64,000 nt of DNA from Ancylobacter moscoviensis (GCF_007559435.1 NZ_VMBP01000003.1:248001-312000), one strand, 5' to 3'; positions 32,940 through 42,369 are shown, counted from the stretch's first letter. Translations and numbers: made by a program. The notes: generated by a model not told the origin, from the sequence alone.

Positions 32940-32963
32940 TAATTTCAGAAATTTCTGAAATTA
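32940..32963. promoter_or_regulatory. Perfect 24-bp palindrome upstream of the cyd regulator
   Basis: Each half is TAATTTCAGAAA and the second half is its exact reverse complement, with no spacer. It lies in a short AT-rich patch 58 bp before the regulator start. Size and form fit a MarR-type dimer operator, most likely for the adjacent regulator. Confidence 0.75.
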
Positions 32964-33031
32964 ATAGCCGCGATTTATTCCAATCCTGCGACAGGGGAAA
33001 CGCCGATCTGTCCGGATCGCACGGGTGTGAT

Positions 33032-33050
33032 GCGGGAAGAGCGTTCCCGC
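33032..33050 (-). terminator. Hairpin after the YeeE/YedE gene pair
   Basis: GCGGGAA, a 5-base loop and TTCCCGC lie 7 bp after the stop of the last gene of the sulfur operon. No T-run follows, so function as a terminator is uncertain. Confidence 0.4.
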
Positions 33051-33056
33051 CCGGCG

Positions 33057-33473
33057 TCAGGTGCGACGTTCGGCGAGCGCCCGCGCCGCCCACATTCCCG
33101 CGAGCATGGCCGGCACGAAGACCAGCGTGCCCGGCGCGCCGAGGCCGAGGGCGGTGAAGGCCGGGCCGGGGCAGAAGCCGCCGAGCCCCCAGCCGATGCC
33201 GAACAGCGCCGGCCCGAGGATGAGGCGCGCGTCGATGTCGGTGCGCGTCGGCACCTGGAAGCGCTCCGCCAGCAGCGGCGCCGGCCGCGCCAGCACCAGC
33301 CGGTAGCCGATGAAGGCGACGACCACCGCCCCGCCCATGACGAAGGCGAGGGAGGGATCGAAGGTGCCGAACAGGTCGAGGAAGTTCAGCACCTTGGCGG
33401 GGTTGCCCATGCCGGAGACGATGAGCCCGACGCCGAACAGCAGGCCGAGGCCGAGATTGACCAGGATCGACAT
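33057..33473 (-). CDS. YeeE/YedE-family sulfur transporter half, second
   Basis: A 138-residue membrane protein with four helices. GVGLIVSGMGNPAKVLNFLD and GIGWGLGGFCPGPAFTALG are hallmarks of the YeeE/YedE (DUF6691) family, in which conserved Cys residues line the pore and pass thiosulfate-like sulfur compounds. Together with the upstream 142-residue protein it makes the two-part version of YeeE. The pair follows the BigR gene, so it probably moves sulfur species linked to sulfide detoxification. Direction of transport is unknown. Confidence 0.85.
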   Translation of the reverse strand: MSILVNLGLGLLFGVGLIVSGMGNPAKVLNFLDLFGTFDPSLAFVMGGAVVVAFIGYRLVLARPAPLLAERFQVPTRTDIDARLILGPALFGIGWGLGGFCPGPAFTALGLGAPGTLVFVPAMLAGMWAARALAERRT

Positions 33474-33476
33474 GGC

Positions 33477-33905
33477 TCAGCCTCCGATCAGGTGGCGGAC
33501 GACGAAGACGGTGAGGAAGCCGGCCACCATGAAGATGGCGGTGGCGACGAAGGAGCGGCGCGACAGGCGCGACAGGCCGCATACGCCATGGCCCGAGGTG
33601 CAGCCCCCGCCCCACACCGAGCCGAAGCCGACCAGCAGGCCGGCGGCGAGCATCAACGGGGTATTGGAGGAAACCGTCTGGACCACCGGCGCCCCGGTGA
33701 CGCCGGCCACCAGGAACGGCGCGGCGACGAGGCCGGCGATGAAGGCCAGCCGGCCGGCGACGGCATTGTCGCGCCAGGGCGGCAGCGCCCGGCTGGCGAT
33801 GCCGCTGATGCCGGCGATGCGCCCTTCCAGCAGCATCATCAGCACGGCGCTGAGGCCGATCAGCATGCCGCCGATGAGGGAGGCGACGGGGGTGAACTCA
33901 GTCAT
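33477..33905 (-). CDS. YeeE/YedE-family sulfur transporter half, first
   Basis: A 142-residue membrane protein with four to five helices and the motif [26 protein letters not shown], here split as [16 protein letters not shown] followed by VCGLSRLS. This GGGCTSGHG loop contains the conserved pore cysteine of YeeE proteins. The N-terminal [24 protein letters not shown] is also typical. Its start overlaps the end of the BigR gene by 8 bp, and the second half-transporter follows 3 bp after its stop. Confidence 0.87.
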   Translation of the reverse strand: MTEFTPVASLIGGMLIGLSAVLMMLLEGRIAGISGIASRALPPWRDNAVAGRLAFIAGLVAAPFLVAGVTGAPVVQTVSSNTPLMLAAGLLVGFGSVWGGGCTSGHGVCGLSRLSRRSFVATAIFMVAGFLTVFVVRHLIGG

Positions 33906-34254
33906 GATTTTCCTGCCCCTGCCCGGCCGCTTCGCCGCCCGAAGGCGCGCAGAACAGCCGGTGCATGGTGATGATGAAGGTCTCCACCCGCGGGTCGGCG
34001 AGGCGATAGAAGACCTGCTTGCCCTCCTTGCGTCCGACGATCAGCCCCGCCTCGCGCAGCGCGGCGAGCTGCTGCGACAGGCCGGGCTGGCGGATGCCGA
34101 GCAAATCCTCCAGCTCGCGCACCGAGCGCTCGCCGTCGACCAGCGCGCAGGCGACCAGCAGCCGGTCGGGGTTCGACAGCTTCTTGAGGAAGGCCGAGGC
34201 CTCGTCGACCCGGGCCTTCATTCCGGCAACCTCGCTGGAGAGCGTCTCGATCAT
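33898..34254 (-). CDS. bigR: ArsR-family persulfide-sensing repressor (BigR/SqrR type)
   Basis: A 118-residue winged-helix repressor. The recognition region is DLLGIRQPGLSQQLAALREAGLI and the wing GRKEGKQVFYRLAD. Two cysteines, Cys36 (LLVACALVDG) and Cys102 (HRLFCAPS), are 66 residues apart, exactly as Cys42 and Cys108 are in BigR, which link by disulfide or polysulfide when sulfide rises and so release DNA. The gene lies between the Blh gene and the YeeE pair, the usual BigR operon. AT-rich dyads upstream of the operon (35430-35471) are candidate binding sites. Confidence 0.87.
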   Translation of the reverse strand: MIETLSSEVAGMKARVDEASAFLKKLSNPDRLLVACALVDGERSVRELEDLLGIRQPGLSQQLAALREAGLIVGRKEGKQVFYRLADPRVETFIITMHRLFCAPSGGEAAGQGQENHD

Positions 34255-34258
34255 CGTG

Positions 34259-35140
34259 TCAGTCCCAGGCGGCTCCCCTGAGCACGTCGAGCGGGATCTT
34301 GAGATAGCGAACCCCGTTCGATTCCGGCTCCGGCAGCCGTCCTCCGTTGGTGTTGATCTGCAGGGATTGCAGGATCAGCTTGGGCATGGGCAGGCTCCGG
34401 TCGCGCGCCTCGCGGATCGCGACGAAGTCCGCCTGCGTCCTGCACCGCGCCATGTGGATGTTCGTCGCCTTCTGCTCGGCGACGGTGGATTCCCACAGCG
34501 GCCGGCGCCCGCCCGGCTGGTAGTCATGGCCGGTGAAGATACGGGTCTCGTCGGGAAGCGCCAGAATGTCCTGGATCGACGTCCACAGCACGCTGGCGCT
34601 GCCGCCGGGAAAATCCGCCCGCGCCGTGCCGCTGTCCGGCATGAACAGCGTGTCATGGACGAAGGCCGCATCGCCGATGACATAGGTGACGGAGGCCAGC
34701 GTGTGGCCCGGCGAGAACATCACCCTCGCGTCGATGCCGCCCACCTTGAAGGTGTCGCCGTTGGCGAAGAGGCGATCCCATTGCGAGCCGTCGGCGGGAA
34801 AGTCGGGCCAGTTGTAATAGCCCTTCCAGAGCGTCTGTACGTCCTTCACCCGCTCGCCGATGGCGGTCGGGGCGCCGGTCTTCTGCCTGAGATAGCGGGC
34901 GGCGGAGAAATGGTCGGCGTGCGGGTGGGTATCGAGGATCCACTCCACCGCGTAGCCGCGCTCCCGCACGAAGTCGAGGATGCGGTCGGCGTTGAGGGTG
35001 GCGGTCTGGCCGGACTTCTCGTCGAAATCGTGCACGGGATCGACGATGGCGCAGCGCTTCGTCGAGGGGTCGGCAACGACATACTGGATCGACCATGTGC
35101 GGGGGTCGAAAAACCCTGTCACTTCAGGCTTCTGGGTCAT
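34259..35140 (-). CDS. blh: Beta-lactamase-like persulfide dioxygenase (Blh/ETHE1-type)
   Basis: A 293-residue metallo-beta-lactamase-fold protein. The iron-binding motif THPHADH, the later His in FSPGHTLASVTY, the Asp in VHDTLFMPDSG and TGHDYQPGG follow the persulfide dioxygenase pattern with one metal site. The family oxidises glutathione persulfide to sulfite, removing sulfide. It lacks a rhodanese domain of its own. It starts 30 bp after the small membrane protein and ends 4 bp before BigR. Confidence 0.88.
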   Translation of the reverse strand: MTQKPEVTGFFDPRTWSIQYVVADPSTKRCAIVDPVHDFDEKSGQTATLNADRILDFVRERGYAVEWILDTHPHADHFSAARYLRQKTGAPTAIGERVKDVQTLWKGYYNWPDFPADGSQWDRLFANGDTFKVGGIDARVMFSPGHTLASVTYVIGDAAFVHDTLFMPDSGTARADFPGGSASVLWTSIQDILALPDETRIFTGHDYQPGGRRPLWESTVAEQKATNIHMARCRTQADFVAIREARDRSLPMPKLILQSLQINTNGGRLPEPESNGVRYLKIPLDVLRGAAWD

Positions 35141-35170
35141 GGCTCGCTCCTCGCCGTCGTCACCCGCGCC

Positions 35171-35374
35171 TCATTTGCGCCCGCTCAGCGGACAGGACGA
35201 GAAGCCGAACACGGAATAGAGCGGGCAGTTGCCGACGAGGCCGGTGAGCAGCGGCACGAGGCCGACCAGACCGAACCAACGCGCGCCGCTGTCGAGCACG
35301 AAGAGCAGCGACAGCAGAACCAGCCCGACGAGGATGCGCAGCGTGCGGTCGAGGCTTCCGAGATTGCGGGTCAT
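35171..35374 (-). CDS. DUF2892 small membrane protein
   Basis: A 67-residue protein with two helices (ILVGLVLLSLLFVLD and WFGLVGLVPLLTGLVGNCPLY). The ends MTRNLGSLDRTLR and NCPLYSVFGFSSC are the DUF2892 (YgaP-like C-terminal) signature, which in other proteins is fused to rhodanese domains. The two cysteines at the end may handle sulfane sulfur. ATG at 35374 is chosen because longer upstream extensions run into the AT-rich promoter. It is the first gene of the BigR operon. Confidence 0.85.
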   Translation of the reverse strand: MTRNLGSLDRTLRILVGLVLLSLLFVLDSGARWFGLVGLVPLLTGLVGNCPLYSVFGFSSCPLSGRK

Positions 35375-35429
35375 GATGTCCGTCCCCTGAGCAGGCAGGT
35401 CCGTTCCTGCCGTCTCTTGAGGTAATTCA

Positions 35430-35471
35430 ATTGCAGAAAATTGCAATCATAAAAACGCAAGTATTTTTGCG
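35430..35471. promoter_or_regulatory. AT-rich dyads upstream of the persulfide operon
   Basis: ATTGCA-N6-TGCAAT (35430-35447) and CGCAA-N6-TTGCG (35456-35471) are two perfect inverted repeats placed 56-97 bp before the first gene. BigR is known to bind an AT-rich inverted repeat in its own promoter. Which dyad is bound here is not known. Confidence 0.55.
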
Positions 35472-35496
35472 CAGGTATTTTTCCTTAAGGCGGAAA

Positions 35497-35522
35497 CCGG
35501 GCGGCCCCGCAAGGCCGCCCGG
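35497..35522 (-). terminator. Hairpin after the glutathione transferase gene
   Basis: CCGGGCGGCC and its exact complement enclose a 6-base loop, 18 bp after the stop on the minus strand. TTTCC follows the stem, giving a weak T-tract. Confidence 0.7.
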
Positions 35523-35539
35523 CTCGTCGAGGCGCGGCG

Positions 35540-36409
35540 CTACTGCGCCGCCAGCTTGTCCTGCGTGCGGGTCTCGAAGTCGCTGGCGTCGTGACGCTCG
35601 TGCAACTGCTCGGAGGGCTCGCCCCAGGTGCGGTTGACGATGCGCCCGCGCTGCACCGCCGGCCGGGCGGCGATCGCGTCCGCCCAGCGCAGGACGTTCT
35701 TGTAGTCCTGCGCGGAGATGAACTCGGCGGCGTTGTAGGCCCAGCCCTTCACCAGCGCGCCATACCAGGGGAAGGAGGCGATGTCGGCGATGCTGTACTC
35801 CGGGCCGGCGAGATACTCGCTCTCCGCCAGACGTCGGTCGAGCACGTCCAGCAGGCGCTTGGTCTCCATGGTGAAGCGGTCGATGGCGTACTGGATCTTC
35901 ACCGGCGCATAGGCATAGAAATGGCCGAAGCCGCCGCCGACATAGGGCGCGCTACCCATCTGCCAGAACAGCCAGGACAGGCACTCGGCGCGCCGGGCCG
36001 GATCGGCGGGCAGGAAGGTGCCGAACTTCTCGGCGAGATGGAGCAGGATCGCGCCGGATTCGAAGACGCGGACGGGCGTGTCGCCCGAACGGTCGAGCAG
36101 CGCCGGGATCTTGGAGTTCGGATTGACCGCGACGAAGCCGCTGCCGAATTGGTCGCCCTCGCCGATGCGGATCAGCCAGGCATCGTATTCCGCGCCGGCG
36201 TGCCCGGCGGCGAGCAGTTCCTCCAGAAGGATCGTGACCTTCTGCCCGTTGGGCGTCGCCAGCGAATAGAGCTGGAGCGGATGACGCCCGACGGGGAGCT
36301 CCTTCTCATGCGTCGCCCCGGCGATGGGGCGGTTGATGTTGGCGAAGGCGCCGCCGCTGGGCTTGTCCCAGGTCCAGACCTTCGGCGGCGTGTATTCGGA
36401 CGCGCTCAT
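35540..36409 (-). CDS. yghU: YghU-type glutathione S-transferase/disulfide reductase
   Basis: A 289-residue protein, close to the 288 of E. coli YghU. The N-terminal tail YTPPKVWTWDKPSGGAFANI and HPLQLYSLATPNGQKVTILLEELL start the thioredoxin-like domain, which uses Asn/Thr rather than Cys (YSLATPNGQK). The C-terminal helical domain begins near PARRAECLSWLFWQMG. The family reduces disulfides with two bound glutathiones. It lies next to the persulfide operon but with its own hairpin, so it is probably a separate unit. ATG at 36409 is preferred to an upstream extension rich in Arg and Pro. Confidence 0.87.
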   Translation of the reverse strand: MSASEYTPPKVWTWDKPSGGAFANINRPIAGATHEKELPVGRHPLQLYSLATPNGQKVTILLEELLAAGHAGAEYDAWLIRIGEGDQFGSGFVAVNPNSKIPALLDRSGDTPVRVFESGAILLHLAEKFGTFLPADPARRAECLSWLFWQMGSAPYVGGGFGHFYAYAPVKIQYAIDRFTMETKRLLDVLDRRLAESEYLAGPEYSIADIASFPWYGALVKGWAYNAAEFISAQDYKNVLRWADAIAARPAVQRGRIVNRTWGEPSEQLHERHDASDFETRTQDKLAAQ

Positions 36410-36581
36410 GCGCAACTCCCGTCCTGATGGATCCATGGCACCGCCCGTCGCGGGGCGCGCGGGCGCCCCGGCGTGCGATACCGGTCGGCTGACATGTAAG
36501 CCGGCCGGCGGGATCGTCCAGACACCCTCGGCGCGCATGACCCACGCACGAGGCGGGTAGCGGGAAACGAGGCGCCCGCGC

Positions 36582-38000
36582 TCACACCGCCCGGCGCGCC
36601 GGGGCGTAGAAGCTCTCGGACATGTCGGTCTCGTTCAGGGTGAAGCGATGGTCGATGGGCGGCTGGGCGCGCTGCTCGCAGTCGAGCCGCGGGCAGATGC
36701 GGCAGCCCACGCCGATCGGCACGGTCTGCGAGGGATCGTTGAGGTTGATGCCGTCGGAATAGACCATCTGCTGGGCATGGCTGATGTGGCAGCCGAGCCC
36801 GATGGACAGGTGCCGGCGCAGCGCGTTGTGCCGGTAGCCGCCCTTGGTGATCGACTTGGCGATGCAGAAATAGCGCTGGCCCTCCGGCATCTGGCTGACC
36901 TGCACGTTGATCCGCTCGGGATGGAAAAAGGCGGCATAGACGTTCCAGCGCGGGCAGGCGCCGGAATGGCGGGAGATGTGGATGCCCGACAGCGAGAAGC
37001 GCTTGGAGATGTTACCGGCGATGTCGGTGCGCACGAGATGCAGCGGGATGCCGCTCATGCCCGGCCGCTGCAGCGTGGTCATGCGGTGGCAGATCTGCTC
37101 GAAGCTGGTACGGAAGCGGCGCTGGATGCGCTCGATGTCGTAGCGCGTCTCCTGGCACGCCTTCAGGAACGGCTCGTAGGGCATGATGAGCGCGGCGGCG
37201 AAATAGCTCGCCAGCGCGTTGCGCGTGACCACCGGCGCGTCGGCGGAGAGGTTGCCGGCCTCGATCAGCTCGTCGATCTGCCGGGAGGCGGCGAGCAGGC
37301 CGAGCTGGTGGGCGACGGCGAACAGCGCCGATTCCGGCGGCAGCACCTCGGCGGTGATCAGCTCATGCGCGCCCGCGTCGTAGCGCCGGGCGATGCCGGC
37401 GGGCAGCGAGGCGGAGCGCCAGTTCAGCCCGAACACGTTGGAGAGATAGGTCTTCAAACCGTATTCGAAGGAATCCGAGGCGAAGTCGATGTCGCGGCGA
37501 ATGCGCTCGGCGGCGACCTCCAGCGTCGGGAAATAATTGGCGTTCTCCTGGATGAAGTCGGAGACGGCATCGGTGGCCGGATGCGAGCCGGCATCGTCGT
37601 CCAGCGCGCCGGTGGCGCCGGTGCGGTGCGCCTCGCGCAGCGTCTTGAACTGGTCGAACAGGCGCACCACCGCGCGGCCCACCGTCGGGTTGGAGGCGGC
37701 GAGATCGCGGATGTCCTGGTTGGTCAGCGCGTGCTCGGCGAAGAGCTCGTCGCTGAAAAGCTCCATCAGGTCGCCGACGAGGCGGGGCTCGTCATTCTCC
37801 ACCAGCTCGCCCGGCTCGATGCCGAAATAGCCGGAGATCTTCATCAGCAGCGGCACGGTGATGCGCCGGCGATTGTGCTCGATGAGGTTGAGATAGCTCG
37901 CGGAAATGCCGAGCGCGGTCGCGAGGTCCGCCTGCGAGATACGCTTGGTGCGGCGCAGCCTCTGCACCCGGCTGCCGATGCGCGGTTCGGTGGCGAGCAT
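36582..38000 (-). CDS. ScfR/RamB-like regulator of acetate or short-chain acyl metabolism
   Basis: A 472-residue regulator. An XRE-type HTH lies at the N-terminus (RISQADLATALGISASYLNLIEHNRR), followed by an ImmA/IrrE-like middle region and a C-terminal domain with cysteines in CHISHAQQM, GVGCRICPRLDC and CPRWN. This is the short-chain fatty acyl regulator family, which includes RamB of actinobacteria, controlling isocitrate lyase and malate synthase. It is divergent from the aceA operon with a TTTACA-rich gap between, so control of the glyoxylate shunt is strongly suggested. A CoA thioester effector is inferred from the family. Confidence 0.83.
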   Translation of the reverse strand: MLATEPRIGSRVQRLRRTKRISQADLATALGISASYLNLIEHNRRRITVPLLMKISGYFGIEPGELVENDEPRLVGDLMELFSDELFAEHALTNQDIRDLAASNPTVGRAVVRLFDQFKTLREAHRTGATGALDDDAGSHPATDAVSDFIQENANYFPTLEVAAERIRRDIDFASDSFEYGLKTYLSNVFGLNWRSASLPAGIARRYDAGAHELITAEVLPPESALFAVAHQLGLLAASRQIDELIEAGNLSADAPVVTRNALASYFAAALIMPYEPFLKACQETRYDIERIQRRFRTSFEQICHRMTTLQRPGMSGIPLHLVRTDIAGNISKRFSLSGIHISRHSGACPRWNVYAAFFHPERINVQVSQMPEGQRYFCIAKSITKGGYRHNALRRHLSIGLGCHISHAQQMVYSDGINLNDPSQTVPIGVGCRICPRLDCEQRAQPPIDHRFTLNETDMSESFYAPARRAV

Positions 38001-38019
38001 GGCCGCCTCCTTTGCTCGA

Positions 38020-38040
38020 TTTACAAAACACGCGTGTAAA
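38020..38040. promoter_or_regulatory. TTTACA-N9-TGTAAA inverted repeat between regulator and aceA operon
   Basis: Perfect 6-bp arms surround a core containing the 10-bp palindrome ACACGCGTGT (38028-38037). Further TTTACA copies follow on the plus strand at 38042 and near 38113. It starts 20 bp before the ScfR-like start, so it could mediate autoregulation and aceA control. Confidence 0.6.
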
Positions 38041-38143
38041 CTTTACAAGTCTTATCAGCTTAACACGCTCAAATCATTATAATTATTGCCTTTCCGTGTC
38101 GAGTGTTAAATCTTTACATCACACCTCGAACGGAGGAACGGAG

Positions 38144-38395
38144 ATGACACGCAATCAGCATGACGGCCCGCACAACGGCCAGCCCGACGGCAGCGAGGAA
38201 TTCGTCACCATCGTCGGCGGCACCGCCGAGGAGATCAGCCGGGCGTTTCGCGAACAGGGCCTCGCCGAGCAGGACTACGCCGTGGTCCACCGCATCGGCC
38301 GCCACCGCTTCGCCCTGCCCACCGGGCAGGACCTGCTGTCGCTCCTCGACGGCCGCCAGCTCGTGGCCGCCACCTATACCCGCCGGGCCCGCTAG
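38144..38395 (+). CDS. Small conserved-looking protein before aceA
   Basis: An 83-residue protein with a strong ribosome site (CGGAGGAACGGAG) before ATG at 38144. It has no signal or membrane helix. The middle, [39 protein letters not shown], is given here only by its ends: EEFVTIVGG and [11 protein letters not shown]. It looks like a compact alpha/beta fold. The family was not recognised. It lies first in the aceA operon, 149 bp before aceA, and so may be co-regulated with the glyoxylate shunt. Confidence 0.65.
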   Translation: MTRNQHDGPHNGQPDGSEEFVTIVGGTAEEISRAFREQGLAEQDYAVVHRIGRHRFALPTGQDLLSLLDGRQLVAATYTRRAR

Positions 38396-38544
38396 CGGGA
38401 TGGCTGCCAGGCCGCGCTTCCGGCCGATCCGCCTCGAGGACGCACGACGCGCCCCGACCCGCGGACCGGCCCGCGCGGGTGCCGCCCCCTCCACGGCGCC
38501 CGCGCCTTCCTCACCCCTTTCCGACACATCAGCCGAGAAGAACC

Positions 38545-39840
38545 ATGCTGGACACGCTTCGCACCACGCCCGACAGCTTCCCCGCCCCGCACTGGGCGCC
38601 GGAGCGCTGGAACGGCATCCGCCGCACCTACGGGCCCGCTGAGGTTGCCCGCCTCGCCGGCTCGCTGCGCATCGAGCAGACGCTGGCGCAGAACGGCGCC
38701 CGCCGCCTGTGGGAACTGCTGCAGAGCCAGGACTACGTGCCGACCCTCGGCACCTACACCGGCATCCAGGCGGTGCAGCAGGTGAAAGCGGGGCTGGAGG
38801 CGATCTACCTCTCCGGCTGGCAGGTCGCGGCCGACGCCAACTCGTCGGGCGACATGTATCCCGACCAGAGCCTCTACCCGGTCGACAGCGTCCCGGCGGT
38901 GGTCCGGCGCATCAACAAGGCGCTGGCCCGCGCCGACCAGATCCAGACCATGGAGAAGGCCGACGGCGCCAAGGGGCCGGAATACGACTTCTTCGTGCCG
39001 ATCATCGCCGACGCCGAGGCCGGCTTCGGCGGCCAGCTCAACGCCTATGAGCTGACCAAGGCGCTGATCGAGGCCGGCGCGGCCGCGGTCCATTTCGAGG
39101 ACCAGCTCGCCTCGGAGAAGAAGTGCGGCCATCTCGGCGGCAAGGTACTGGTGCCCACCCGCCAGTTCATCCGCACGCTCAACGCCGCGCGCCTCGCCGC
39201 CGACGTGCTCGGCGTGCCGACCGTCCTGATGGCGCGCACGGATGCGGAATCCGCCCGGCTCATCACCTCCGACATCGACGAGCTGGACCGGCCCTTCATC
39301 ACCGGCGAGCGCACGCCGGAAGGCTTCTACCGCTACAATGGCGGCTTCGACGCCGGCATCGCCCGCGCCATCGCCTACGCGCCCTATGCCGACCTGCTGT
39401 GGTGCGAGACCTCGACCCCGAGCCTGGAGGACGCGCGGCGCTTCGCCGAGGGCGTGCACAAGGTCCACCCGGGCAAGATGCTCGCCTACAACTGCTCGCC
39501 CTCCTTCAACTGGGCCAAGCACATGGACAAGGCGCAGATGAAGATCTTCCAGCGCGAGCTGGGGGCGATGGGCTACCGCTACCAGTTCATCACGCTGGCC
39601 GGCTTCCACAACCAGTGCTTCACCACCTTCGAGCTGGCGCGGCGCTACCGCGAGGACGGCATGGCCGCCTATTCCGAGCTGCAGCAGGCGGAGTTCGCGG
39701 CCGAGGCGAAGGGCTTCTCCGCCATGCGCCACCAGCGCGAGGTCGGCACCAGCTACTTCGACGCCATCGCCACCGTGCTCAGCGAGGGCGCTTCCTCGAC
39801 CACGGCGATGAAGGAATCGACCGAGACGGCGCAGTTCTGA
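38545..39840 (+). CDS. aceA: Isocitrate lyase
   Basis: A 431-residue enzyme that splits isocitrate into glyoxylate and succinate, the first step of the glyoxylate shunt. The catalytic loop KKCGH is at residues 192-196, with the nucleophile/base Cys194. [39 protein letters not shown] and YNCSPSFNW are family blocks. Length matches E. coli AceA (434). The start at 38545 follows AGCCGAGAAG. The divergent ScfR-like gene and the downstream glcB complete an acetate-use module. Confidence 0.96.
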   Translation: MLDTLRTTPDSFPAPHWAPERWNGIRRTYGPAEVARLAGSLRIEQTLAQNGARRLWELLQSQDYVPTLGTYTGIQAVQQVKAGLEAIYLSGWQVAADANSSGDMYPDQSLYPVDSVPAVVRRINKALARADQIQTMEKADGAKGPEYDFFVPIIADAEAGFGGQLNAYELTKALIEAGAAAVHFEDQLASEKKCGHLGGKVLVPTRQFIRTLNAARLAADVLGVPTVLMARTDAESARLITSDIDELDRPFITGERTPEGFYRYNGGFDAGIARAIAYAPYADLLWCETSTPSLEDARRFAEGVHKVHPGKMLAYNCSPSFNWAKHMDKAQMKIFQRELGAMGYRYQFITLAGFHNQCFTTFELARRYREDGMAAYSELQQAEFAAEAKGFSAMRHQREVGTSYFDAIATVLSEGASSTTAMKESTETAQF

Positions 39841-39846
39841 GAGCTC

Positions 39847-39937
39847 GTCATCCCGGGACGTGAGCACGGCGAGCCCGGAGCGGGCCGGGGGAAGGTCCGC
39901 TTCGCGGTCCGGCAAAGGCCGGGCGGCCCGGGATGAC
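39847..39937. repeat. Palindromic repeat, copy 1 (after aceA)
   Basis: GTCATCCCGGG at one end and its exact complement at the other enclose GC-rich inner dyads. It is the most diverged of five intergenic copies in this window and lies between aceA and glcB. Confidence 0.7.
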
Positions 39938-40123
39938 ACCTTCATCGGCTTGCGCGGCTTCAACACCGCGCGAACCGCCGAAGTGAAGAGGGCGCCCCCT
40001 TGCGGGGCGCGCCTCTCCGACTATGTGCGATATTGCGCCGCACCCGTCCACATTGCATAGCACAATCGAAGAGGTGTCGCCGCAAGGCGACGCCTGCCTT
40101 CCATTCGACCGAAGGAACCCGTC

Positions 40124-42301
40124 ATGAGCTATACCGACGTCGCCGGCCTGAAGGTGAATTCCACCCTTGTCGACTTCATCAACGATGAAGCGATCCCCGG
40201 AACCGGGGTGGAGGTAGCCGCCTTCTGGGAGAGCTTCGCCGGCATCGTGCGTGACCTCGCCCCGCGCAACAAGGAACTGCTGCAGCGCCGCGACGAGCTG
40301 CAGGCGCAGATCGACGCCTGGCACCGCGCGCACAGGAACAAGCCGGTCGACCCCGCCGCCTACGAGGTCTTCCTCGCCGAGATCGGCTACCTGCTGCCCG
40401 AGCCCGAGCCCTTCGAGGTCGTCACCGCCAAGGTCGACGAGGAGCTGGCCCGCATTCCCGGACCGCAGCTCGTCGTGCCGGTGACCAATGCCCGCTACGC
40501 GCTCAATGCCGCCAACGCCCGCTGGGGCAGCCTCTACGACGCGCTCTACGGCACCGACGCGCTGCCCGAGGACAACGGCGCCAGCCGTTCCAACGGCTTC
40601 AACGCCGTCCGCGCCCAGCGCGTGATCGAGCGTGCCCGCACCTTCCTCGACGAGAGCGTGCCGCTCGCCACCGGCAGCCACGCCGACGCGACCGCCTATC
40701 GCGTGAGCGGCGGCAAGCTCGAAGCCACGCTGGCCTCGGGCGCCGTCACCGGGCTGAAGGACCCCGCGCAGTTCGCCGGCTTCGACGGCGCGGCGGAAGC
40801 GCCCTCCTCGGTGCTGCTGGTCAATCACGGCCTGCACATCGACATCGTGATCGACCGCACCCATCGCATCGGCAAGACCGACGCGGCCGGCATCGCCGAC
40901 ATCGTGATCGAGGCCGCCGTCACCACCATCGTCGACTGCGAGGACAGCGTCGCGGCCGTCGATGCCGAGGACAAGGTGCTGGTCTATCGCAACTGGCTCG
41001 GCCTGATGAAGGGCACGCTCAGCGCCACCTTCGCCAAGGGCCGCGAGACGGTGGAGCGCAGCCTCGCCGACGACCGCCACTACACCGCGCCGGACGGCAG
41101 CGGGCTGACCCTGCACGGGCGCAGCCTGATGCTGGTGCGCAATGTCGGCCAGCACATGCTGACCGACGCCGTGCTGGACGCGCAGGGCAACGAGATTCCC
41201 GAGAGCATCCTCGACGCCGCCGTCACCACGCTGATTGCGCTGCACGACCTCAAGGGCACCGGCAAGCTGCGCAACAGCCGCGCCGGCTCGGTCTACATCG
41301 TGAAGCCGAAGATGCACGGCCCGGAGGAGGTCGCCCTCGCGGTCGAGCTGTTCGCCCGCGTCGAGAAGCTGCTCGGCCTCGAGGCCAACACGCTGAAGAT
41401 CGGCATCATGGACGAGGAGCGCCGCACCAGCGCCAACCTCTCCGCCTCCATCCGCGCCGCCCGCGAGCGCGTCGTCTTCATCAATACCGGCTTCCTCGAC
41501 CGCACCGGCGACGAGATCCACACCTCGATCGAGGCGGGCCCGATGGTGCGCAAGAACGAGATGAAGGCGCAGGCCTGGATCAAGGCCTATGAGGACAACA
41601 ACGTCGACGCGGGCCTCGAAGCCCATCTCGACGGCCACGGCCAGATCGGCAAGGGCATGTGGGCGATGCCGGACCGCATGGCCGACATGCTGGTGCAGAA
41701 GATCGCCCATCCGCTCGCCGGCGCCAACACAGCCTGGGTGCCCTCGCCGACCGCCGCCACGCTGCACGCCCTGCACTATCACAAGGTCGACGTGTTCAAG
41801 CGCCAGGCCGAGCTGCGCTCGCGGGCGCGCGCCTCCAAGCGCGACCTGCTGACCATCCCGGCGGTCGACCGCGGCAACTGGGAGCCGGCAGCCGTGCAGG
41901 AAGAGCTGGACAACAACATCCAGGGCATCCTCGGCTATGTCGTGCGCTGGATCGACCAGGGCGTCGGCTGCTCCAAGGTGCCGGACATCCACGATGTCGG
42001 GCTGATGGAAGACCGCGCGACGCTGCGCATCTCCTCCCAGCACGTCGCCAACTGGCTGCTGCACCGCGTCGTTACCCCGGAGCAGGTCGAGGAGACGCTG
42101 CGCCGCATGGCCAAGGTGGTCGACGGGCAGAATGCCGGCGACCCCGACTACACGCCGTTGGCCCCGGCCTATGACGGCGTCGCCTTCCGCGCCGCGCGCG
42201 ACCTCATCTTCGAGGGCCGCACGCAGCCGAACGGCTACACCGAGTTCGTGCTGACCCGCCGCCGCCGCGAGGCCAAGCAGGCGCAGGCGGCCGCCGCCTG
42301 A
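40124..42301 (+). CDS. glcB: Malate synthase G
   Basis: A 725-residue monomeric malate synthase that condenses glyoxylate with acetyl-CoA. Recognised blocks are [26 protein letters not shown], shown here by its parts [14 protein letters not shown] and [11 protein letters not shown], then [27 protein letters not shown] (with the conserved Arg/Glu/Asp metal site nearby) and [18 protein letters not shown] carrying the catalytic Asp/Glu region. Length fits isoform G (723 in E. coli). A 283-bp gap with a palindromic repeat separates it from aceA, so it may have its own promoter. Confidence 0.96.
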   Translation: MSYTDVAGLKVNSTLVDFINDEAIPGTGVEVAAFWESFAGIVRDLAPRNKELLQRRDELQAQIDAWHRAHRNKPVDPAAYEVFLAEIGYLLPEPEPFEVVTAKVDEELARIPGPQLVVPVTNARYALNAANARWGSLYDALYGTDALPEDNGASRSNGFNAVRAQRVIERARTFLDESVPLATGSHADATAYRVSGGKLEATLASGAVTGLKDPAQFAGFDGAAEAPSSVLLVNHGLHIDIVIDRTHRIGKTDAAGIADIVIEAAVTTIVDCEDSVAAVDAEDKVLVYRNWLGLMKGTLSATFAKGRETVERSLADDRHYTAPDGSGLTLHGRSLMLVRNVGQHMLTDAVLDAQGNEIPESILDAAVTTLIALHDLKGTGKLRNSRAGSVYIVKPKMHGPEEVALAVELFARVEKLLGLEANTLKIGIMDEERRTSANLSASIRAARERVVFINTGFLDRTGDEIHTSIEAGPMVRKNEMKAQAWIKAYEDNNVDAGLEAHLDGHGQIGKGMWAMPDRMADMLVQKIAHPLAGANTAWVPSPTAATLHALHYHKVDVFKRQAELRSRARASKRDLLTIPAVDRGNWEPAAVQEELDNNIQGILGYVVRWIDQGVGCSKVPDIHDVGLMEDRATLRISSQHVANWLLHRVVTPEQVEETLRRMAKVVDGQNAGDPDYTPLAPAYDGVAFRAARDLIFEGRTQPNGYTEFVLTRRRREAKQAQAAAA

Positions 42302-42337
42302 GCGCGGCCTCCCCCCTCGAGGAAACGCCAAAAAGCG

Positions 42338-42369
42338 AAGGCCGTGCCGGGGAACCGGCACGGCCTTTC
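42338..42369. terminator. Terminator after glcB
   Basis: AAGGCCGTGCCGG, loop GGAA and the exact complement form a 13-bp stem, with TTTCC following. A run AAAAGCG before the stem lets it act in both directions between convergent genes. Confidence 0.85.
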
